A stretch of 64,000 bases of DNA, from positions 1 through 64,000 of the forward strand of contig NZ_LSZQ01000059.1 of the NCBI RefSeq assembly GCF_001580015.1, given 5' to 3'. A program made the translations under genes and the position numbers. Below, piece after piece: positions 45,548 to 54,487 of this stretch; the stretch's first letter is position 1; the number at the start of each line of letters is the position of its first letter. This stretch comes from Cephaloticoccus primus (lineage in GTDB: Bacteria; Verrucomicrobiota; Verrucomicrobiia; Opitutales; Opitutaceae). A model generated the notes under the pieces. That model had not been told where the DNA came from and searched no databases. It saw only the letters and a list, made by a program, of their open reading frames with translations.

Positions 45548-45847
45548 TCAAACGCGTGCAGCCGCCTGACGGCCGGACTGCGCGTGGGGCGGGAGGGGCG
45601 CGTGAGGCGCGTGGGCGGGCGCTACGGCTGATGCGTGAGACTCCGTGCGGGCGACCGCACGCGACTCGGGGCGCAGCGAAATCGGGGCTTGGGGAGCACC
45701 AGCAGCACGCGCAGTCGACGCCAATCCTCGGCCCGCCGCAGCAGCCTGCCGCGGGGCCGAATCGCGTGAGTCAGAGATCAGGCCAGCAAGGGCCGTAAGC
45801 CCCAGGCACTTGGCCAAAAAGTGTTTTCGCGATAGGTCGTGGCTCAC
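45548..45847 (-). CDS. Small protein with Tat-like/signal N-terminus ahead of actA
   Basis: 99 residues, not recognised. GTG start; SRKHFLAKCLGLTALAGL resembles a twin-arginine-type signal with RK in place of RR, and the rest is Ala/Pro/His-rich low complexity (HASAVAPAHAPHAPLPPHAQ). It precedes actA by 37 bp in the same direction, so it may be co-transcribed and could be a small periplasmic factor. It could also be a non-coding leader with a chance frame. Confidence 0.45.
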   Translation of the reverse strand: MSHDLSRKHFLAKCLGLTALAGLISDSRDSAPRQAAAAGRGLASTARAAGAPQAPISLRPESRAVARTESHASAVAPAHAPHAPLPPHAQSGRQAAARV

Positions 45848-46043
45848 AGTTCGTGCGGTTCAAACAAAACGAGTTGCGGAAGCAACCCAGCCCAAAATCC
45901 AAAGTAAAACAAAATTTCCGTTACCAATATCAATCCCCCCCAATCATTAGCTCTAGCTAATACTGCGCAGCAGTTTTCTTATCGCTGCCCACGCCCCGCA
46001 TACGCCCCCTTTCACCACCGCGCGTGGGGGCAGGGGGCGTTAA

Positions 46044-46059
46044 CCGGCTCGTTGGCCGG
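46044..46059 (+). repeat. TCGTTG-loop hairpin, short-stem copy
   Basis: CCGGC-TCGTTG-GCCGG, 8 bp past the lptD stop. Next to it a larger CGCCCCC/GGGGGCG pairing (about 46002-46040) could act as the lptD terminator. The rest of 45848-46066 holds an ATTAGC/GCTAAT inverted repeat near 45945 and no gene. Confidence 0.7.
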
Positions 46060-46066
46060 CCGTGTG

Positions 46067-48283
46067 TCAGAAGCCGAGGGCCTGGACCGAAAAGTTGAAG
46101 CCGAAGTCGCTTTCGCGGCGGCGGCCGTCGTAGATCGAGACCGTGTATTGCAGGCTCCAGATGTTACCGAGGTTTTGGCGCAGGCCGTAGGCCTGTTCGT
46201 TAAAGCGGCTGCGCCGCGCGTCGTAGTGGAGCCGTGTCAGCACGGTCAGTGCCTCGTTTAGCGCGAGCTCGTAGCCGAGCACGTATTCGTTGAGCTCGCC
46301 GCGCAGGAAGTGGCTTTGCAGGCGCAGTGCCCAGGCTTCGCCGTCGCGCAGGGTGAGCCCCACGTTGAGCTCGCGCAGCGAGAGGTCCTCGACCTGCGTG
46401 CGTTGATACACGTCGAACTGCACCCAGGGCGCCGGCGTAAACACGAGCAGCCCGTGCAGGTCGGAGCCGCGCCGCTGGCCCGCCGCGCGGTCGAAGCGCA
46501 GGTCTTGGGCGAGGTTGAGCACGAGCAGGTCGCGCGAGCCGTAGTCGGCGGCGCGCGTCTGCCACGTGTTGTTCAGCCCGAGGCGCAGCAGGTGGTGCGG
46601 CTCCAGCACATCGACACTCCGCGCGTCGCCGAGGCCGAGGACGGGCAGGTAGCTGCTAAACGGCAGCGTATCGACCGGCGGGATCCATGCGCGGCCCTTC
46701 TGGGCCTGCGGCACGTAGCGGTAGCCGAGCGTGGGGCTGAGCAAGTGGCGGATCCCGTCGATCTGCCAAACGGCGTTTTTGTAATCCCAGGTCCTGGACG
46801 CGCGCAGCGCGGCATCGAAGCCGAACTCGCCGAGCAGCCGCGTATAGCGGCGCTTGCCGCCGGTCGCCTTGGCGTAGTGTGTCGCGCGGGCGCCCACTAT
46901 CGGCGAAAAGCTGAACCAGTCCCCGCGCGCCCACGGTCGCGAGATCGCCACATAGGTATCCAGCCGGTCACTGCGCGTGGCGATGCCACCCGTGCCCGGC
47001 GGGCGCTCGCGCAGCGCCGCTGCGCTCGCATTGAAGCGCCCATAGAGCCCGCCGAGCCCGAGCGGCGTTGCCGGCAAATCGAAGCGCAGCTCGGGCAGCC
47101 GCTCCTGCACGCTCTGAAAATCGTTTGGGCGGGCGCGGGCCAGTCCACTCACGAAAAACCGGTCCGCTGCGTAGACCAGTTGCACGTAATTATCGGGCTG
47201 CTGGTTGCGGTAAAAATAGCTCGGGCGAAAGTCGCGCAGCACCTCCGAGTCCTCCCAGTAGTTGAGCTGGGCGCTGAGTTGCAGCCGCTCGCTCAAGTCC
47301 TGCGCATGCCACCACTGCACGTAGCCGCGATCCTCCGGCACGGCGCGGCCAAGCCTGTCCGTCAGTCGCGCCCCGTGGTCGCGGATGAAGCCCGTCTGCA
47401 AATCGCCCGCCGTGATGAGGCCGCCCTCGCGCTCCGACTCGTAGTGCGCCCCGGGCCCGAGCATCACCCCGCGCTTCGTGTAGCCGCTGACCACAGCGCC
47501 GACCCGCGTGTCGGGCCCGAGCGGCAGGAAAAGCCCCAGCTCGGTAAACGCGCCCAGCGAGGAGCGGTAGCCCGCATCGAAGGAGAGGCTGGAGGCGAGC
47601 GGCAGGCTTAGCTTGTAGGTAAATTTCGGCAGGACGATCGGCGTAAACTCCCCCACGCCGAAGCGGGCGCGCCGGGCCACTATCTCGCTCGCGCGCGAGT
47701 AGTGCAGCGAGCGCGCTTCGATTTTCGGCTGAAACGGCCCGGGCTCGCGCGCACTGAGCCGCGCCTCATTTACCTGTACCTCATCGAGCGTGCCCTCCGC
47801 GCTCGCTCCCTCGATGTAGTAGGGCGCACGCCCGAGGCGGATATTCTCTGCCGCGAAACTCTTGTCGCTACGCCAGTAGCGCAGCGAGTCCGCCAGCAGC
47901 CGCTCGCTCCCGCGCGTGAGTGCCACATGGCCGGAAGCCAGCGCCTGCCCCGTGCTGTGCGAGTAGCGAATCTCGTCGGCCTCCAACAGCGCAGCCCCAT
48001 CCGAAAAACGCGCGCCGCCACTAAAGACGACCTCGCCTGCCACCTGGTCAAACGTCGTGCGCTCGGCGCTCAAGCTCGCCTCACCGGCAGCAGGCGGCAC
48101 TTCGGCGCGCGCCGCGCTCGGTGCAGGTGCCGGCTCCGTGCGCGGCGGCTCGGGCTCCTGCTGCCCAAGAGCCAGCAGCGGCACCAGGCCGAGCAACAGG
48201 CAGCAAGGCAGGCCCCGCCTAGGGGCCGAACAACGATCGGGGCGCGGGAAACGATTGGAGCAAGGCAGCACGCGAAAAATCAC
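46067..48283 (-). CDS. lptD: LPS-assembly protein LptD
   Basis: About 738 residues. LptD is the outer-membrane barrel that inserts lipopolysaccharide at the cell surface. A signal peptide (LPCCLLLGLVPLLALGQQ) is followed by a Pro/Ala linker, then the OstA-type beta-jellyroll (residues ~60-180: ADEIRYSHSTGQALASGHVALTRGSERLLADSLRYW, YYIEGASAEG) and a long beta-barrel ending in GFNFSVQALGF with a terminal Phe. The N-terminal start is uncertain: GTG 48283 is used here, and the frame is open to 48334. It fits with gmhA in implying an LPS outer membrane. Confidence 0.85.
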   Translation of the reverse strand: MIFRVLPCSNRFPRPDRCSAPRRGLPCCLLLGLVPLLALGQQEPEPPRTEPAPAPSAARAEVPPAAGEASLSAERTTFDQVAGEVVFSGGARFSDGAALLEADEIRYSHSTGQALASGHVALTRGSERLLADSLRYWRSDKSFAAENIRLGRAPYYIEGASAEGTLDEVQVNEARLSAREPGPFQPKIEARSLHYSRASEIVARRARFGVGEFTPIVLPKFTYKLSLPLASSLSFDAGYRSSLGAFTELGLFLPLGPDTRVGAVVSGYTKRGVMLGPGAHYESEREGGLITAGDLQTGFIRDHGARLTDRLGRAVPEDRGYVQWWHAQDLSERLQLSAQLNYWEDSEVLRDFRPSYFYRNQQPDNYVQLVYAADRFFVSGLARARPNDFQSVQERLPELRFDLPATPLGLGGLYGRFNASAAALRERPPGTGGIATRSDRLDTYVAISRPWARGDWFSFSPIVGARATHYAKATGGKRRYTRLLGEFGFDAALRASRTWDYKNAVWQIDGIRHLLSPTLGYRYVPQAQKGRAWIPPVDTLPFSSYLPVLGLGDARSVDVLEPHHLLRLGLNNTWQTRAADYGSRDLLVLNLAQDLRFDRAAGQRRGSDLHGLLVFTPAPWVQFDVYQRTQVEDLSLRELNVGLTLRDGEAWALRLQSHFLRGELNEYVLGYELALNEALTVLTRLHYDARRSRFNEQAYGLRQNLGNIWSLQYTVSIYDGRRRESDFGFNFSVQALGF

Positions 48284-48437
48284 AAGGCCGCCGAGCCTCC
48301 GACTCCCCAACCCATTGTCGAGCGGACAACGCACCCCGCCTCCGCGAACCCGCCCGCCCCGAAATCAAATTGTACGAGAAGCCCGCACGCGCGACCCAGC
48401 CCCCCCCCACGCCTATTTTCCGCCCTCCCTCTGGGAA

Positions 48438-48512
48438 TGGTGCCTCCGGCGGGAATCGAACCCACATCACCGGCTTCGGAGACCGATGCACTATCCATTG
48501 TGCTACAGAGGC
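48438..48512 (-). tRNA. tRNA-Arg (CCG)
   Basis: Cloverleaf on the minus strand: acceptor GCCTCTG/CGGAGGC with one G-U pair, anticodon loop CTCCGAA giving CCG (reads CGG), T arm GTGGGTTCGATTCCCGC, discriminator A, and an encoded CCA (48438-48440). The trailing sequence is shared with the tRNA at 25015. Confidence 0.95.
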
Positions 48513-48963
48513 AATCGTAGCTCGCACGACGCGAGGCCAAGAGCAGTAAGTCGTGCACTCCGCCGCATCAAGCCGTTTCCCCAAAACCATTTCTCCGTCG
48601 CTCCGCACCCGCCAGCAAAACCGCGCATGCCCCAGTTTTTCGCGCTGCAATTCGCCGCCCCCTCCCCGCACACTCGCCCTACTGTGCGGCGGTGCTCGCC
48701 GCAGGTTTTATTGATCAAGCGCCCAAGCCAGTAGCAGGCGCATACCGCGGTGTGCCCTCCTGCACTCGGTGCAGGCCATTTTGCCAAGGTTAACAAAAAT
48801 AGCCGCCATCCATAAGGCCTGACTCGGGCCCAAGACGCTGGGGCGATGTGGGGTTGGTGCTTGACTGGTGCTGGCGCGCGCCGCTCGGTACAGAGCCCTA
48901 CCCCCGCCTTTTTTACCCTTCATGAGTGAGCAGGAATAATCGTTTCAAAACGGAGTATAAATA
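48513..48963. other. Gap between tRNA-Arg and the small-peptide gene
   Basis: No protein gene is supported. There is a 7-bp hairpin, CCTGCAC-TCG-GTGCAGG, at 48759-48775, and the sequence turns AT-rich from about 48930, probably as promoter of the following genes. Confidence 0.5.
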
Positions 48964-49086
48964 ATGCGATACATTTTGATTTTCATCGGAGCTGCGGTTC
49001 TTGCGTGGTTATTGATGCTGGGGATTCGAGCTTTCATGTCGGAGCGGCCCCACTCAAAACAGCCTCCCGAAAATACTGACGAATAA
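48964..49086 (+). CDS. 40-residue single-span membrane peptide
   Basis: The peptide opens with a membrane span (YILIFIGAAVLAWLLMLGI), followed by a polar tail (RAFMSERPHSKQPPENTDE). It has one of the few good Shine-Dalgarno sequences here, GGAG 8 nt before ATG. It ends 82 bp before the SPFH gene in the same direction, suggesting co-transcription. The family is not recognised; a small partner of the membrane scaffold is possible. Confidence 0.65.
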   Translation: MRYILIFIGAAVLAWLLMLGIRAFMSERPHSKQPPENTDE

Positions 49087-49168
49087 TGCAGCAGGGAGCG
49101 TGCCTCCCTCTCCCGATTTCCCACGCCTGCTTTTTTCTCCGACTGCCATTCCCAAAGAAGCCCCCTTT

Positions 49169-50038
49169 ATGAGCCAGAAGCCCTCCATCCCCTCTCCTGC
49201 TTACATCACCGTGGCCGCCGTCATCTTTTTGGTGATTATCATCTGCGCCTTTGGATCGTTCTATCAAGTCGATCAGGGAGAGCGCGGTGTCGTGCTGCGC
49301 AATGGCAAGCTCTCCAGCGTGGCTGAGCCGGGGCTTGGCTTTAAGGTGCCAGCGATTGAGTCTGTGCGCCGTATTTCTGTGCGCGATCAGGCCTTAACCA
49401 TGAAGCTTGAGGCGTACTCCTTTGACCAGCAGCCCGCCCAGATGCTTGTGTCTGTGACCTACCGCGTGCCGGTAGATCGCGTGGCCAACCTGTATAGTGA
49501 ATATGGCACGCTGAATAACCTGCAATCGCGCGTGATTGAGCGGCGCACGCCAGACGCAGTTAAAAATGTGTTCGGGCGCTTTACGGCAGTCAGGGCAATT
49601 CAGGAACGTGAGAATCTGGGCATCGAGACGACCCGCGCCGTCAACGCCGTGATGCGCGATGCCCCCATTCAGATCGTGGGTGTGCAGATTGAGGAAGTCA
49701 GTTTTTCCCAAGCGTACGAGCAGTCGATCGAACAGCGCATGTTGGCGCAGGTGCAGATCGAGACCACGCGGCAACAAAAAGAAACGGCCAGCATCAACGC
49801 GGAGATTCAGGTGGTAAAAGCGAAGGCGGCGGCAGATGCCCTGCGCGAACAGTTTCAGGCCGAGGCAGATGGTATCCGGCTGCGTGGTGAGGCGGAGGCC
49901 GCCGCGATTCAGGCCCGGGCCGAGGCACTGGCTGCCAACACGAACTTGGTCGATCTGATCGCCGTAGAAAAATGGAACGGCGCATTACCCACCACCCAAG
50001 TACCGGGCTCGGCACTCCCGTTTATCGGCGTAAAGTAG
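49169..50038 (+). CDS. Prohibitin-like SPFH/Band 7 membrane protein
   Basis: About 289 residues. An N-terminal span (YITVAAVIFLVIIICAFGSFY) is followed by the SPFH domain (VDQGERGVVLRNGKLSSVAEPGLGFKVPAIESV, then SVTYRVPVDRVANLYSEYG) and a long coiled-coil (QQKETASINAEIQVVKAKAAADALREQFQAEADGIRLRGEAEAAAI). The layout is that of prohibitin/HflK-type scaffolds that form rings in the inner membrane and often regulate membrane proteases. ATG 49169 (MSQKPSIPSP) is chosen; upstream in-frame sequence is repetitive Pro/Ser. A GAAAAAC/GTTTTTC hairpin follows at 50055-50078. Confidence 0.9.
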   Translation: MSQKPSIPSPAYITVAAVIFLVIIICAFGSFYQVDQGERGVVLRNGKLSSVAEPGLGFKVPAIESVRRISVRDQALTMKLEAYSFDQQPAQMLVSVTYRVPVDRVANLYSEYGTLNNLQSRVIERRTPDAVKNVFGRFTAVRAIQERENLGIETTRAVNAVMRDAPIQIVGVQIEEVSFSQAYEQSIEQRMLAQVQIETTRQQKETASINAEIQVVKAKAAADALREQFQAEADGIRLRGEAEAAAIQARAEALAANTNLVDLIAVEKWNGALPTTQVPGSALPFIGVK

Positions 50039-50275
50039 ACTGGACAAAGCACCCGAAAAACAAAGGCCGGAGTTTTTCATGGGGAGCCATGAGGTCCTCC
50101 CCACCGGCCGATGCTTGAGGGGAGGCCCCGCCATCGCGGTACTGGAGCTTCCCGCCGCGGCCTGAGGGCGTTTTCCGCAGCGGGCTTTCCTCCGCTTCTT
50201 CGCACTCTTCGCTTTCGTAGATTCACAGAGAGCCTGGACGCTTGCGAATCGCGGGTAAACGCGGGGCGGCGGCGG

Positions 50276-51376
50276 TCAGGCGGGGGCGGCGATAGTGGCG
50301 AAGCAGTCACGGGCGAGGGTTTCGCCGATGCCGTCCTGGGTGATCGCTTCGCCGAGGGCGCGCAGCACGACGAAGCGAGGCAGGCCGGCGCGCACTTTTT
50401 TATCGCGCTGCATGGCGCTGATGAGCGCCTCAATCGGCAGCGGCGCACGCAGGCGCAGGGGCAGGTCGTGCGCGCGCAGCACGCGGGCGACCCGCTCGCA
50501 GGCCGCCGTATCGATGTGGCCCAGCCGCCGCGAGAGCTCGGCCGCCGCCACGAGCCCGAGCGAGACGGCCTCGCCGTGCAGGTACTCGCCGTAGCCCGCG
50601 ACTTGCTCGACCGCGTGGCCAAAGGTGTGCCCGAGGTTGAGCAGGGCGCGGCCTCCTTCCAGGGCCGTCTCGCGTTCGTCGGCGCGCACGATCTGCGCTT
50701 TGATTTCACAGCAGCGCCGGATCACTTGCGCGAGCTCGGGGCTCGTCACGCGCAGCGGCTGTGCCTCCAGTTGCGCGAAGAGCTGCGCATCGGCGAGGAG
50801 GCCGTACTTGATGACCTCGGCCATGCCTGCGGCAAATTCGCGCGCGGGCAGCGTGCGCAGGAGCGCGGTCGAGACGAACACCGCGCGCGGTTGGTGAAAG
50901 GCGCCTACGAGGTTTTTGCCCGCAGGGATATTGATGCCGGTCTTCCCGCCGACCGAGCTATCGACCATCGCCAGCAGGGTGGTCGGCACCTGGTAAAACG
51001 AAATCCCGCGCTGCCAGGACGCGGCGGCAAAGCCCGCGAGGTCGCCCACCACGCCGCCGCCCACCGCAAAGATCACGCCGCCGCGATCCACTCGCTGCGC
51101 CGCCAGGAAATCCCACACACGCGCGAGCTCAGCGACCGACTTGGTGCCCTCCCCGGCGGCGAAAACCAGTCGCGGGGTCTCGGTTTCTGTCCCGAAGTTT
51201 TTGAGAAACGCGGGCTGTGCCGCGGCGAGATTGGCATCGGTCAGCAGGACGGCGCGGCGGCCCTCGGCGCGCAGCGCGGCCAGCGTCTGGCGCAGCGGCG
51301 CACTCAAGTCCTCCCCCAGCAAAATCGGGTAGTTACGCGACGGATCATCAAAGCTTAGCTCCAGAGTTTCGACCAT
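50276..51376 (-). CDS. aroB: 3-dehydroquinate synthase
   Basis: 366 residues, normal for AroB, the second shikimate-pathway enzyme, which cyclises DAHP to 3-dehydroquinate with NAD and zinc. NAD-binding VIFAVGGGVVGDLAGFAAASWQRGI, substrate loop VPTTLLAMVDSSVGGKTGIN, and zinc ligands in LNLGHTFGHAVE and YGEYLHGEAVSLG are all present. It is divergent from the PepSY operon; the intergenic space holds a Fur-like palindrome 64 bp upstream of the aroB ATG. Confidence 0.95.
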   Translation of the reverse strand: MVETLELSFDDPSRNYPILLGEDLSAPLRQTLAALRAEGRRAVLLTDANLAAAQPAFLKNFGTETETPRLVFAAGEGTKSVAELARVWDFLAAQRVDRGGVIFAVGGGVVGDLAGFAAASWQRGISFYQVPTTLLAMVDSSVGGKTGINIPAGKNLVGAFHQPRAVFVSTALLRTLPAREFAAGMAEVIKYGLLADAQLFAQLEAQPLRVTSPELAQVIRRCCEIKAQIVRADERETALEGGRALLNLGHTFGHAVEQVAGYGEYLHGEAVSLGLVAAAELSRRLGHIDTAACERVARVLRAHDLPLRLRAPLPIEALISAMQRDKKVRAGLPRFVVLRALGEAITQDGIGETLARDCFATIAAPA

Positions 51377-51439
51377 ATGGGCGACAGTGCGCGGGGCCGC
51401 CTCGCGACGGAAGCGTGTTTTTTGCGGGAAGCCATTTTA

Positions 51440-51454
51440 TGAGATAAAGTCTCA
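51440..51454. promoter_or_regulatory. Fur-like palindrome in the aroB / PepSY-operon intergenic region
   Basis: TGAGA-TAAAG-TCTCA, within AT-rich sequence, resembles TGAGAAT-n-ATTCTCA and the site at 13525-13543. It is 285 bp upstream of the PepSY gene and 64 bp upstream of aroB. An iron-regulated PepSY/ApbE operon would fit known biology. Nothing else gene-like is seen in 51377-51738. Confidence 0.5.
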
Positions 51455-51738
51455 GTATCATATTGACGCGGCGCAGCAGCTCTCCTTTTTCCCGACCTGC
51501 TCTTTCCCAAACTGCCGCTCGCAGCGCACTTCGCACAGTGCCCCGCAAATCGAGCGCACGCTCCTCGCTTTCTCATCCGTCGCCATCGGTTCCCTGGGGC
51601 GGCGTCCCCGCTTTCTTTCGCGAAAGCCACCGTTCAAACAAAATCAACGTTTCGCCCCAGGCTGGCGGCGGATGAGCACAACACAGCGAGGAGCACGGAG
51701 CCTACGCCAGTTTCCCCTCCTTCACTCACTCTTTTTAA

Positions 51739-52710
51739 ATGCCCACTTCCGACTTCGCCCGGCCTGAAAGCTTGTCCCCCGACGAGGCCCCCCAAGCCGA
51801 AGCTAAAACCCCTTCCGAAATACTGAAGCCCGACGCCCCTCCCGCCACGCCCGCGCCTCCCCGCCACGCCCGCGCAACCGCAACGAGAGTCGCCGCCACA
51901 GGAGCAACGCCTGCGCAGCCCGCAAGGCCAGCGGGGAGCGCCGCCAGCGCGGCGCCAAGACCCGCTGCGGGAGCGCCGACTCCGGCAGCGAGATCCGCTC
52001 CGGCCAGCGTGGCGGCGACAGCCGCAGCCCGCCCCTCCCGCCTCGCGGGCACTCCCCCCCCGCCACGCAAACCGCTGCCTCCGCGCAAACAGCCCGCCAA
52101 GGCCTGGTGGTCGAAGCAGTTCTACCTCTGGCACTGGGTCAGCGGGGCGATCTCCCTGGCGGCGATGATCCTGTTTGCCTTCACCGGCATAACCCTCAAC
52201 CACGCCGACGAAATCCCCGCCACGCCGCAAGTCACCGAGCGCACGGCCACGCTCCCCGCCGAGCTCCTCGCCACAATCGCCCCCGGCGACGACGAGGCCG
52301 ACTCGGTCAAGCAACCGCTCCCCGCCGCGCTGCGCCACTGGCTCGATACCGAGCTCGGCGTCTACGTCGGCGGGCGCTCCTTTGAGTGGTCGCCCGAAGA
52401 CATCTACATCGACCTGCCGCGGCCCGGCGGCGACGGCTGGATGACCATCGACCGCGAGTCCGGCGACATCGTCCACGAAGTCACCCTGCGCGGCTGGATC
52501 TCCTACCTCAACGACCTGCACAAAGGCCGCAACACGGGCACCGAGTGGGCCTGGTTCATGGACGTCTTCTCGGTGGCCTGCGTCATCTTTTCGCTGACCG
52601 GACTGGCGCTGCTCTTCGTCCACGCGAGGCGCCGCCCCAGCACCTGGCCTATCGTTATCGGCGGCATCGTCCTGCCTGTGCTGATCCTGCTGATCTTCGT
52701 GCACTCCTAG
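51739..52710 (+). CDS. PepSY-associated membrane protein
   Basis: 323 residues. The first ~110 are Pro/Ala/Thr-rich and probably disordered. Then come a first span (FYLWHWVSGAISLAAMILFAFTGITLNH, with HW and NH typical of heme/flavin-linked PepSY proteins), a periplasmic PepSY-like part (DGWMTIDRESGDIVHEVTLRGWISYLNDLHKGRNTG), and two C-terminal spans (DVFSVACVIFSLTGLALLFVHARRR; IVIGGIVLPVLILLIFVHS). Such proteins act as inner-membrane electron carriers next to flavinylated partners. It is first of four co-directional genes PepSY-DUF2271-DUF4198-ApbE, a combination linked to extracytoplasmic electron transfer and often to iron uptake. Confidence 0.85.
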   Translation: MPTSDFARPESLSPDEAPQAEAKTPSEILKPDAPPATPAPPRHARATATRVAATGATPAQPARPAGSAASAAPRPAAGAPTPAARSAPASVAATAAARPSRLAGTPPPPRKPLPPRKQPAKAWWSKQFYLWHWVSGAISLAAMILFAFTGITLNHADEIPATPQVTERTATLPAELLATIAPGDDEADSVKQPLPAALRHWLDTELGVYVGGRSFEWSPEDIYIDLPRPGGDGWMTIDRESGDIVHEVTLRGWISYLNDLHKGRNTGTEWAWFMDVFSVACVIFSLTGLALLFVHARRRPSTWPIVIGGIVLPVLILLIFVHS

Positions 52711-52844
52711 CCAGCCCCGCCCACGCCACGCGACCGCGCGCGGCCCTGCGCCACACTCACACACCCGCAGCCGCCGCTGCAACCGCCGCAGCCCCCCTCC
52801 TGCCTCCCTCTTTCCCGATAAAAATCCACAACGCCTAAAAAAAC

Positions 52845-53357
52845 ATGTCCTCCCGAATCCGCCATAGCCTCCTGCGCCTCGCCCCCGGGCTCGCCGTCGC
52901 CAGTGCCGCCTCTGCCAGCGAGCTCACTGCCACGATCGAGCTGCCCCGGCTCGACGTCGCCGAATACCACCGCCCCTACGTGGCCGTCTGGCTCGAAGGC
53001 CCCGACAAGGCGCACCACGACGTCAACGTGTGGTACGCGCTGCGCGGCCGCGGCGAGACCTGGCTGAAAGACATCCGCCAGTGGTGGCGCAAATCGGGCC
53101 GCACGCTGGAGCTTCCGATTGACGGGCTCAGCGGCCCCACGCGCCCCGTGGGCACGCACGAAGTCAAAGTACCGCTCGCCCTCAGCAACAGCCTGACCGA
53201 GGGCGCGGAGTACGCGCTCGTCGTCGAGGCGGTGCGCGAAGTCGGCGGCCGCGAAGTCGTGCGCGTGCCCTTCACCTGGTCGAGCTCGCAAGCGCTCAAC
53301 GCCAGTGCCAAAGGCGAGCGCGAGCTCGGCGCCGTGACCCTGCGCAAGACCGACTGA
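52845..53357 (+). CDS. DUF2271 domain protein, putative flavinylation target
   Basis: 170 residues. A signal peptide (HSLLRLAPGLAVASAASASE) is followed by a DUF2271 domain: ATIELPRLDVAEYHRPYVAVWLEGPDKAHHDVNVWYALRGRGETWLKDIRQWWR. DUF2271 proteins appear next to ApbE and carry an SGAT-type motif that ApbE can load with FMN on the threonine. Here the corresponding place reads DGLSGPTRPVG, with Pro in place of Ala. Periplasmic electron carriage between the PepSY membrane protein and an external acceptor is the likely role, by context. Confidence 0.82.
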   Translation: MSSRIRHSLLRLAPGLAVASAASASELTATIELPRLDVAEYHRPYVAVWLEGPDKAHHDVNVWYALRGRGETWLKDIRQWWRKSGRTLELPIDGLSGPTRPVGTHEVKVPLALSNSLTEGAEYALVVEAVREVGGREVVRVPFTWSSSQALNASAKGERELGAVTLRKTD

Positions 53358-53539
53358 CGCAGCGCCCACGCGCTGCACCGCCGCCCTGCCAGCCCGCAGT
53401 GCCAGCCGCGCGCGGTGCGCCACACGCACACACACACTGGCGGGGCGCCCGCGCCCCCCCGCCATCCCCCCCACTCACGCTCACACTTCACCACATCACT
53501 ACTCCGCCTCCCTCCTGCTCTTCCTTCCTCTTACTCGCC

Positions 53540-54487
53540 ATGACTCTTCGCAAAAATCGCCCCTCCCGCCCCGCCCTCTCCTCCCGCCACACGCGCCCCT
53601 CCCGCCGCCGCCAGCTCGGCCTCGCACTCGCCGCCGCGCTGCTCCTGCCCCTCGGGCTCGCGCAGAGCGCCCAAGCCGCCCGCCCCTGGATCTTGCCCAG
53701 CCAGACCGTCCTCGGGCCCGCCAGCCCCTGGGTCAGCTTTGAGGCCGCCTCCTCGAACAACCTCTTCAACCCCAACGGCCGCTCGATCCCCGTTGAAAAC
53801 ATCGCCGTGACCGGCCCCGACGGCCAGCCGCGCGAGCTCGCCAATCCCTTTAACGGACGGCTGCGCAGCGGCTTCGAGCTGGAGCTCAAGGAGCACGGCA
53901 CCTACCGCATCGAGCAAGTCCCCGCAGCACCTGCACCTGCGGCGGCCACGGCGGGCGGCACCGGCAGCGCCGCTCCGCGTCCTCCGGCGCAGCCCACCTT
54001 CTTCGGCAGCTACCGCGGCGAAAACGGCCAGATGACCCGCTGGCGCGGCACCGCCGAGGAGCTCAAGGCCATCGCCGACAAGCCCGAGCTCACGCTGCGC
54101 GAGTTTGGCCGCCGCCGCCTCGTGACCTTTGTCACGCTCGGCCAGCCCAGCGATACCGTCCTCGCGCCCGAGGGCACCGCGCTGGAGCTCGGATTCGAGC
54201 GCACACACCCCAACGACCTCTACGCCGACGAGCCCGCCACCTTCCGCGTGCTGCTCGATGGCAAGCCCTTGCCCGAGGCAAAGGTCACCGTCGTGCGCGA
54301 GGGCGACCGCTACCGCGACGAAGAGGGCGCCATCGAGCTCCAGTCCGACGCGCAGGGCTGGGTCACGATCGAGTGGCCCGGCACGGGCCGCTACCTCGTG
54401 CAAGCCGCCGCCAGCCAGAAAGGCAGCCTCCACGGCGTCCCCTCGACCAAGAGCTTCAGCTACATCGCCATCCTCGAAGTCCTGTGA
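53540..54487 (+). CDS. DUF4198 domain periplasmic protein
   Basis: 315 residues. A long basic N-region leads to a signal peptide (LGLALAAALLLPLGLAQSAQAA), then the DUF4198 domain: RPWILPSQTVLG, SNNLFNPNGRSI, YRGENGQMTRWRGTAEELKA, and a C-terminal beta-sandwich (ATFRVLLDGKPLPEAKVTVVREGDRYRDEEGAIELQSDAQGWVTIEWPGTGRYLVQA). Members are exported and often sit with metal-uptake genes; biochemical function is not established. Its stop overlaps the GTG of the ApbE gene (GTGA), so the two are translationally coupled. Confidence 0.87.
   Translation: MTLRKNRPSRPALSSRHTRPSRRRQLGLALAAALLLPLGLAQSAQAARPWILPSQTVLGPASPWVSFEAASSNNLFNPNGRSIPVENIAVTGPDGQPRELANPFNGRLRSGFELELKEHGTYRIEQVPAAPAPAAATAGGTGSAAPRPPAQPTFFGSYRGENGQMTRWRGTAEELKAIADKPELTLREFGRRRLVTFVTLGQPSDTVLAPEGTALELGFERTHPNDLYADEPATFRVLLDGKPLPEAKVTVVREGDRYRDEEGAIELQSDAQGWVTIEWPGTGRYLVQAAASQKGSLHGVPSTKSFSYIAILEVL

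Noticed and set aside
48708-48923. 71-codon minus-strand frame between tRNA-Arg and the small-peptide gene
   Set aside because: No motif, no ribosome binding site, and a composition like random translation.
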